DNA of 10,296 bases, taken from an uncultured Clostridium sp. Lineage in GTDB: Bacteria; Bacillota; Clostridia; TANB77; CAG-508. Positions 6,555 through 10,296 of the stretch are shown here, one piece after another. The DNA lies in NCBI GenBank assembly GCA_946496115.1, contig CAMMFK010000050.1, positions 1 to 10,296 of the forward strand, given 5' to 3'. Both the position numbers and the translations under genes were made by a program. The notes under the pieces were generated by a model. That model was not told the DNA's origin. It did not search any database and was given only the letters and a program-made list of their open reading frames with translations. Positions within the stretch are counted from its first letter, which is position 1. Each line of letters opens with the position of its first letter.

Positions 6555-7841
6555 TTATTTTTTCTTTATAGAAATTACTGTAACTATAACTAATAATACA
6601 CAAAATACTGCAAACAATGCCAAAATAATATTCATAACATTAGAACTATACACATCATGGGTTGCTATTAAATCGCTTTTGTAATCCACACCGTCAACAG
6701 TATATGTAATACTTCCAACAACCTGACCTTCTGCAATCGGAGCTAGTACACCACTAAATTGTATAACGGGAGTAACATCAACAACTTCGTCAGTAAAAAC
6801 TACACAATTTAAAGTAGTAGTAGCTGTAACATCTAACTTTTTAGTATCTTCAGTACCATTTACAATGTCAATAGTTCTTACAATATCACCTTCACCAACT
6901 AATTGCACGGATTTATAATTATCAAATCCATAATTAAATAAATTTATACAATCAGTTTCTCTTGTAGCAGTACCATCAGATAAACGTGCACCCTTTAAAA
7001 TAACACAAATTAAATCAATTCCATCTTTACTTGCAGTAGCAATAACACAATATCCTGCTGCATCAGTATATCCTGTTTTTAAACCATTTGCATATTCATA
7101 ATAATACCTATGATTACTTCTTAATAAAGCATTTGTTGAAGTATATGTAGGATGATTCTCGTTCTTTGGTAAATTATATGAGGCTTTAGAACCAATAGAT
7201 CTTATTATGGCATTTTCATAGGCATATTTACCAATTAAAGCTAAGTCATAAGCAGTAGAATAATGGTTATCATTATATATTCCATTAGGATTAACAAAGT
7301 TAGTATTTGTACAACCAATTTCTTTTGCTTTATTATTCATCATAGTAGAAAACTCTGCAATACTATTATCAAAAGCCTCTCTACTAGTTTGAGTAGTTTC
7401 AAAAACATAATCCGGATTATCTAGATTAGCAATATATTCTGCTAGCACATAAGCAGCATCATTGGCAGATGCAATCATAGTGACATTCAAAAGCTCTTCA
7501 ACTGTATAAACTTCTCCGGGAGTAATGTATCCCAAAGAATAAGAATATGGTACGGCATTTACAGCCCAATAGCTAACCGTAACTTCTGCATTCAAATCAC
7601 AATTTTCAACAGTTAAAATTGCTGTCATAACTTTAGTAGTACTTGCAGGATACATCTGCTTAGTAGAATTTTTCTCATAAATAACTTTGCCCTGATTTGC
7701 ATCAATTAAAATTGCGGCTTCGGAATTAACAGTAGGAATAGTAGATGCAGAACTTGAAACTCCAAAAGATAAAAATAAGCTAAAAACAAAAGTAAAAATA
7801 ATACAAAAATATATAAACTTTAATCTATTAAAAAACTTCAT
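6555..7841 (-). CDS. D-alanyl-D-alanine carboxypeptidase (peptidase S11, DacF/PBP5-like)
   Basis: This serine enzyme removes the terminal D-alanine from peptidoglycan pentapeptides outside the membrane, limiting cross-linking. With the chosen start it has 428 residues. A signal peptide or anchor (about 1-33, with an SSSAS region) is followed by the S11 catalytic domain, a C-terminal PBP5_C-type beta domain (about 312-394) and a final hydrophobic helix (402-424) ending in IKKK. All three active-site motifs are intact: STTK (67-70, catalytic Ser67 and Lys70), SAN (125-127) and KTG (255-257). The C-terminal helix looks like a true transmembrane anchor, more hydrophobic than the amphipathic helix of E. 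coli PBP5. The start at 7841 is chosen because GAAGGAGAG lies just before it; the upstream in-frame ATG at 7859 has no SD. It is convergent with the LCP gene and divergent from comEA. Confidence 0.93.
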   Translation of the reverse strand: MKFFNRLKFIYFCIIFTFVFSLFLSFGVSSSASTIPTVNSEAAILIDANQGKVIYEKNSTKQMYPASTTKVMTAILTVENCDLNAEVTVSYWAVNAVPYSYSLGYITPGEVYTVEELLNVTMIASANDAAYVLAEYIANLDNPDYVFETTQTSREAFDNSIAEFSTMMNNKAKEIGCTNTNFVNPNGIYNDNHYSTAYDLALIGKYAYENAIIRSIGSKASYNLPKNENHPTYTSTNALLRSNHRYYYEYANGLKTGYTDAAGYCVIATASKDGIDLICVILKGARLSDGTATRETDCINLFNYGFDNYKSVQLVGEGDIVRTIDIVNGTEDTKKLDVTATTTLNCVVFTDEVVDVTPVIQFSGVLAPIAEGQVVGSITYTVDGVDYKSDLIATHDVYSSNVMNIILALFAVFCVLLVIVTVISIKKK

Positions 7842-7844
7842 TTT

Positions 7845-7853
7845 CTCTCCTTC
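7845..7853 (-). promoter_or_regulatory. Ribosome binding site that fixes the carboxypeptidase start
   Basis: On the minus strand GAAGGAGAG precedes the ATG at 7841 by three to four bases. This same stretch would be coding if translation began at the ATG at 7859, which has only an AT-rich leader. The site therefore favours the 428-residue protein. Confidence 0.8.
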
Positions 7854-7868
7854 AAACATACAAAAAAT

Positions 7869-7897
7869 ATAATATCAATAAATAAAAAAGAAATCAA
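7869..7897 (-). promoter_or_regulatory. Sigma-A promoter of the carboxypeptidase gene
   Basis: On the minus strand TTGATT (7892-7897) and TATTAT (7869-7874) are separated by exactly 17 bases. Transcription should start near 7862, giving a leader of about 20 bases that contains the SD. The upstream ATG at 7859 would lie almost at the transcript 5' end, another reason to reject it. Confidence 0.65.
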
Positions 7898-7926
7898 TAG
7901 AAGAAATGGAAAATTTTATAAAAATT

Positions 7927-7953
7927 GAACTTTAGAGCTAAGCTTTAAAGTTC
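7927..7953 (+). promoter_or_regulatory. Perfect hairpin directly before the comEA ribosome binding site
   Basis: GAACTTTAGAGC (7927-7938) pairs along its whole length with GCTTTAAAGTTC (7942-7953), with one G-U, around a three-base loop. The SD AAAGGA (7956-7961) begins two bases after the stem and the ATG follows at 7969. No U-run follows, so it is not a terminator. A possible -10 TATAAA lies at 7917-7922, with a weak -35, which would place the hairpin at the 5' end of the mRNA. It could stabilise the message, modulate access to the SD, or as DNA bind a dimeric regulator. Confidence 0.5.
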
Positions 7954-7968
7954 AGAAAGGAATTTGTT

Positions 7969-8658
7969 ATGAAAGATATAATATTAAATTTAAGCAAAAA
8001 ACAAAAAATTATTTTATCAATAGTTATTAGTATAATATTCGTGTTGGTATTGATATATGTGTATCAAAATTTATATGAGGAAGATACGGAGATAATACTA
8101 ACAAATGAAGAAAACGTGCTAGATGCAGAAACAAATGAGATTGTGGATTCGAATGAAGAAATCAGTTCTCAAAATAATAGTGAGCCAAAAGAAACTGTTG
8201 TTGTTCATGTAATAGGCGAAGTAAATAACCCGGGTGTAGTAACACTGGCAGAAGGCTCAAGAATAATAGATGCAATAAATATGGCAGGAGGAAAAACGGA
8301 AGAGGCTGATTTATCTAAGATAAATTTAGCATACATAGTAGAAGACGGAACACAAATATATATACCTAGAATTAATGAAAATTTAAACCAAGTAAACCTT
8401 ATTTCCGATGGAGCAGGTGTAGGGGTAGTAATTACTGACTCAAATGTTGAAGAAAATGAAGTAAACGCAAAGGTGAACATAAATACAGCAAGTAAAGAAA
8501 AACTAGAAACTTTGCCCGGAGTTGGAGAAACAACAGCTCAAAAAATAATAGATTACAGAGAAGCTAATGGAAAATTTAAAACAATAGAAGATATAAAAAA
8601 TGTAAGTGGAATAGGAGATAGCAAATATGAAAGCTTAAAAGATAAAATAACAGTGTGA
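7969..8658 (+). CDS. comEA: ComEA-type competence protein (SLBB plus helix-hairpin-helix DNA-binding)
   Basis: ComEA is a membrane-anchored receptor that binds double-stranded DNA outside the cell and hands it to the ComEC channel during transformation. The 229-residue protein has a short cytoplasmic start, a membrane segment (14-32), an acidic Glu/Asn/Ser-rich linker (about 37-75), an SLBB domain (77-133, starting VVVHVIGEVNNPGVV) and a tandem helix-hairpin-helix domain (168-229). The latter carries VNINTASKEKLETLPGVGE and NVSGIGDSKYESLKDKI. All expected parts are present at normal length. The usual partner comEC is not next to it; an ECF sigma gene follows. Whether this organism is transformable is unknown, and comEC may lie elsewhere. 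Confidence 0.9.
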   Translation: MKDIILNLSKKQKIILSIVISIIFVLVLIYVYQNLYEEDTEIILTNEENVLDAETNEIVDSNEEISSQNNSEPKETVVVHVIGEVNNPGVVTLAEGSRIIDAINMAGGKTEEADLSKINLAYIVEDGTQIYIPRINENLNQVNLISDGAGVGVVITDSNVEENEVNAKVNINTASKEKLETLPGVGETTAQKIIDYREANGKFKTIEDIKNVSGIGDSKYESLKDKITV

Positions 8659-8672
8659 AAATATAAATTTTT

Positions 8673-8698
8673 TGAAACTTTTTTAAAAGTAAATCGTT
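8673..8698 (+). promoter_or_regulatory. ECF sigma-type promoter (TGAAAC-N16-CGTT), probably autoregulatory
   Basis: TGAAAC (8673-8678), followed by a T-run, is separated by exactly 16 bases from CGTT (8695-8698). This is the layout of Bacillus SigW/SigX-type ECF promoters (TGAAAC-N16-CGTA or close variants). Transcription would start near 8705, just before the SD at 8711-8716 of the ECF sigma gene. ECF operons commonly drive themselves, so the site is most simply read as recognised by the sigma factor it precedes. Confidence 0.7.
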
Positions 8699-8710
8699 AT
8701 TATAAATAGA

Positions 8711-8716
8711 GGGAGG
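8711..8716 (+). promoter_or_regulatory. Ribosome binding site of the ECF sigma gene, with overlapping ATG and GTG starts
   Basis: GGGAGG precedes both an ATG at 8721 and a GTG at 8723. Only the GTG frame is open; it is 6 bases from the SD. The ATG frame codes for just 11 residues before a stop. No in-frame ATG lies upstream, so GTG is the sigma start. Confidence 0.75.
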
Positions 8717-8722
8717 CAAAAT

Positions 8723-9196
8723 GTGGATGAGATATATGATAAATATTCTTCTATAATATACAAATATTTATTAGGATTAACAAAAAATCAAGAGTTATCC
8801 GAAGAACTTTTACAAGAAACCTTTTACAGTGCAATACTACACTATAATAAATTAAAAGAAACTGACAAAATATTAAATTGGCTATATATAATCGCAAAAA
8901 ATAAATGGAAAGACTATTTAAAGAAAGAAAAACGAATTAGAAAAGTTCCACTTGATGAGAATTTAATTGAAGAATATTCTTTGGAAAATGAAATAGAAAT
9001 GAACGATGATAAAAAGAGATTATATGAGAAGATTAATAAACTAAATTCAATATCAAAAAAGGTTATACTTATGAAAATAAATACAGAGCTGACTTTTAAA
9101 GAAATCGGAGAAATTTTAGGAAAGGATGAATCTTGGGCAAAAACTATATATTATAGAGCAAGCATTAAATTGAAGGAGGAATTAAAAAGTGGTTAA
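8723..9196 (+). CDS. ECF subfamily RNA polymerase sigma factor
   Basis: This protein should direct RNA polymerase to a small envelope- or stress-related regulon. The 157-residue size is typical of ECF factors, which have only regions 2 and 4. Region 2 covers about 1-70: DEIYDKYSSIIYKYLLGLTK, then the acidic ELSEELLQETFYSAI, then NWLYIIAKNKWKDYLKKEKR, the -10-binding helix. Region 4 covers about 100-152: LNSISKKVILMKI, then the helix-turn-helix TFKEIGEILGKDESWAKTIY for the -35 element. It starts with GTG. Its end overlaps the next gene, for a zinc-finger anti-sigma factor, by 8 bases. It sits behind an ECF-type promoter and is therefore probably autoregulated. Which ECF group it belongs to cannot be settled by eye. 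Confidence 0.93.
   Translation: MDEIYDKYSSIIYKYLLGLTKNQELSEELLQETFYSAILHYNKLKETDKILNWLYIIAKNKWKDYLKKEKRIRKVPLDENLIEEYSLENEIEMNDDKKRLYEKINKLNSISKKVILMKINTELTFKEIGEILGKDESWAKTIYYRASIKLKEELKSG
9173..9179 (+). promoter_or_regulatory. Ribosome binding site of the anti-sigma gene, inside the sigma gene
   Basis: AAGGAGG lies within the last codons of the sigma gene, 9 bases before the GTG at 9189. That GTG overlaps the sigma coding end by 8 bases. This supports the GTG start and translational coupling, which keeps sigma and anti-sigma in balance. Confidence 0.8.
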
Positions 9197-10124
9197 AAAA
9201 GAATGTAGCTTGGTTCAAAATTTATTAAATGACTATATTAATAACTTTGTGTCTGATGATGCAGAAGAGGTTATTAAGGAACACTTAGAAAAATGCAAAG
9301 ACTGTAATTCTATTTATATGCAAATGAAAAATGACAATGCTCAAAGCAAAGAACAAGAGGTAAAAAGGCATAAAGAATATTTAAAGAAGTTTAACAAAAG
9401 ATTATCACTTTTGAAAAAGATAATTATTATTTTATTAATTATTATTTTGATAATTTTTGTGCAATTTGCTATTAAATTAATTCACAATAATTATATTTTA
9501 GATGGCGTATATAAAAAATTAGAAAGTATGCAAAATATGAACGAATATTACGCTAAAAGAGAAGAAATACTTTTATATGATTATACATCTGATTTTTCTA
9601 GCAGTTGCAACATAACTGAATATTATTATAAGAATGGAAAATATAAAATGGTTTACTATTCAAAAAATGACTATGAAAATAGATATGAAGTATATGGACA
9701 AGAGGGTAGCAATGAAGAAATATATGTATATTATGATAGTAAGAAAATTGAGTATAGAGAAAACCATGATATATTAGTATATCAAAAAGGACAAGTATTA
9801 GAAAGTATTTACTACAACATAAGTCAGTGGTATATACCACAGTATAAATTATTAGACTTATTTGGAACTTATGAAACAAAAGTATATAATGGAAGAGAAT
9901 GTTATGTTATTAGAAAAAATAGTACAGATTCAAAATCATTAAATTATAATGAATGTTGGATAGATAAAGAAACTATGATGAATGTTAGAAATGTGATGAA
10001 TACGCAAAACGAAAATACACAGCAATATAGAGATTCTAAAATATATATAGAAGAAAAAGAAATATCGGACACAGACGTAGAATTGCCGAGTGATTTAGAT
10101 GGGTTTGATAGTATTGATTCATAA
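9189..10124 (+). CDS. Membrane anti-sigma factor with N-terminal zinc-finger (zf-HC2/ZAS) domain
   Basis: The predicted job is to hold the ECF sigma factor encoded just upstream inactive at the membrane until an envelope signal releases it. The 311 residues start with a zinc-binding anti-sigma domain: Cys6, His32, Cys36 and Cys39, the last three in the H-x3-C-x2-C arrangement of the family. A basic, probably helical linker (about 48-76) leads to one membrane segment (77-97). The remaining roughly 210 residues should be outside the cell. This outer part is unusually rich in tyrosine (30 of residues 101-311). It shows beta-strand blocks such as GKYKMVYY, EEIYVYYDSKKIEY and GRECYVIRKN followed by NECWIDKETMM, which recall the LolA/LppX-like fold seen in some anti-sigma-linked proteins. 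That fold is inference. The ligand is unknown. Start is GTG with a good SD; a terminator follows. Confidence 0.87.
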   Translation: MVKKECSLVQNLLNDYINNFVSDDAEEVIKEHLEKCKDCNSIYMQMKNDNAQSKEQEVKRHKEYLKKFNKRLSLLKKIIIILLIIILIIFVQFAIKLIHNNYILDGVYKKLESMQNMNEYYAKREEILLYDYTSDFSSSCNITEYYYKNGKYKMVYYSKNDYENRYEVYGQEGSNEEIYVYYDSKKIEYRENHDILVYQKGQVLESIYYNISQWYIPQYKLLDLFGTYETKVYNGRECYVIRKNSTDSKSLNYNECWIDKETMMNVRNVMNTQNENTQQYRDSKIYIEEKEISDTDVELPSDLDGFDSIDS

Positions 10125-10138
10125 TAGGATTTATAAGT

Positions 10139-10168
10139 AAAGAGAACTTAAGGTTCTCTTTATTTTTG
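10139..10168 (+). terminator. Intrinsic terminator of the sigma/anti-sigma operon
   Basis: AAAGAGAAC (10139-10147) pairs perfectly with GTTCTCTTT (10153-10161) around a five-base TTAAG loop, followed by a T-rich run to 10167. It begins 15 bases after the anti-sigma stop codon. Confidence 0.88.
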
Positions 10169-10296
10169 ACTTTAAAAATATTAAGAAAAAATAAATAATT
10201 TATAAATAAAAAATAAATAAACACGTGTTAAAATAAAAAACGAAAGACATCTGGTAATATGTCAAGATAAATTTTAAAAAAATTTAAAATTTTTTG
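10169..10296. other. AT-rich intergenic DNA with small palindromes, no gene seen
   Basis: I see no credible coding sequence here. Two structures stand out: the perfect 10-base palindrome AACACGTGTT at 10220-10229 and an A/T-only stem-loop AAATTTTAAA-AAAA-TTTAAAATTT at 10269-10292 with three further T. The first could be an operator for a gene beyond the window. The second is of doubtful meaning in such AT-rich DNA. Confidence 0.4.

Noticed and set aside
7842..7859. Carboxypeptidase start at the ATG at 7859
   Set aside because: No SD precedes it, and the only good SD (7845-7853) would be inside the coding sequence. It also lies at the predicted transcript start.
8205..8480. Minus-strand open frame of 91 residues inside comEA
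   Set aside because: It is fully contained in a well-supported gene whose SLBB and helix-hairpin-helix domains cover the same bases. Its low-complexity Ser/Thr/Pro composition is what the reverse of that gene would give.
10036..10224. Minus-strand open frame of 62 residues over the anti-sigma 3' end
   Set aside because: It overlaps the end of the anti-sigma gene and the terminator and is made mainly of Phe, Leu, Ile and Asn, as expected from AT-rich noise; no SD was seen.
10269..10296. A/T-only stem-loop ending in T residues at the window edge, as a terminator
   Set aside because: The stem has no G/C pairs and is likely to arise by chance in DNA this AT-rich; no gene ends nearby to need it.

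Overview
The window looks like a chromosomal segment of an AT-rich, Gram-positive member of the Clostridia, probably an uncultured gut lineage. Strong AGGAGG-type ribosome binding sites, very low G+C, U-tracted hairpin terminators and the gene families support this: CvpA, a DUF5711-like protein, LytR-CpsA-Psr, a D,D-carboxypeptidase with a C-terminal anchor, ComEA and an ECF sigma/zinc-finger anti-sigma pair. The placement is inference from composition and families, not a species call.

Layout. (1) 22-2185: membrane permease and auxiliary GldG-like subunit of an ABC-2 exporter. The ATPase gene is probably just upstream, because the first three bases are a TAA followed by an SD. (2) 2244-4069: a single-pass membrane protein resembling DUF5711, then a CvpA-family membrane protein. 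Their transcription may restart at a sigma-A-like promoter at 2193-2221. (3) 4070-4298: an intergenic region with a compact, GC-rich, inverted-repeat-bounded element of about 157 bp. (4) 4299-4970: ThyX. (5) 5049-6374: a LytR-CpsA-Psr protein behind its own promoter. (6) 6375-6554: two terminators serving convergent genes. (7) 6555-7841, minus strand: D-alanyl-D-alanine carboxypeptidase with a clear promoter. (8) 7969-8658, divergent from it: a ComEA-type DNA-binding protein. (9) 8723-10124: an ECF sigma factor and overlapping membrane anti-sigma factor. They are preceded by a near-perfect ECF-type promoter (TGAAAC-N16-CGTT), which suggests autoregulation. (10) 10125-10296: terminator and AT-rich DNA.

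The content is largely envelope-oriented: an exporter, wall polymer attachment (LCP), peptidoglycan trimming (carboxypeptidase), membrane proteins, surface DNA binding and a membrane-sensing sigma system. Thymidylate synthesis is the exception. I see no phage, CRISPR, transposase, rRNA or tRNA genes, and no clearly new multi-gene system. The two least-explained signals are the GC-rich element at 4100-4256 and the sigma/anti-sigma pair, whose sensory domain is tyrosine-rich and of unknown ligand. Three start codons were settled from ribosome binding sites: 2244, 7841 and the GTG at 8723.
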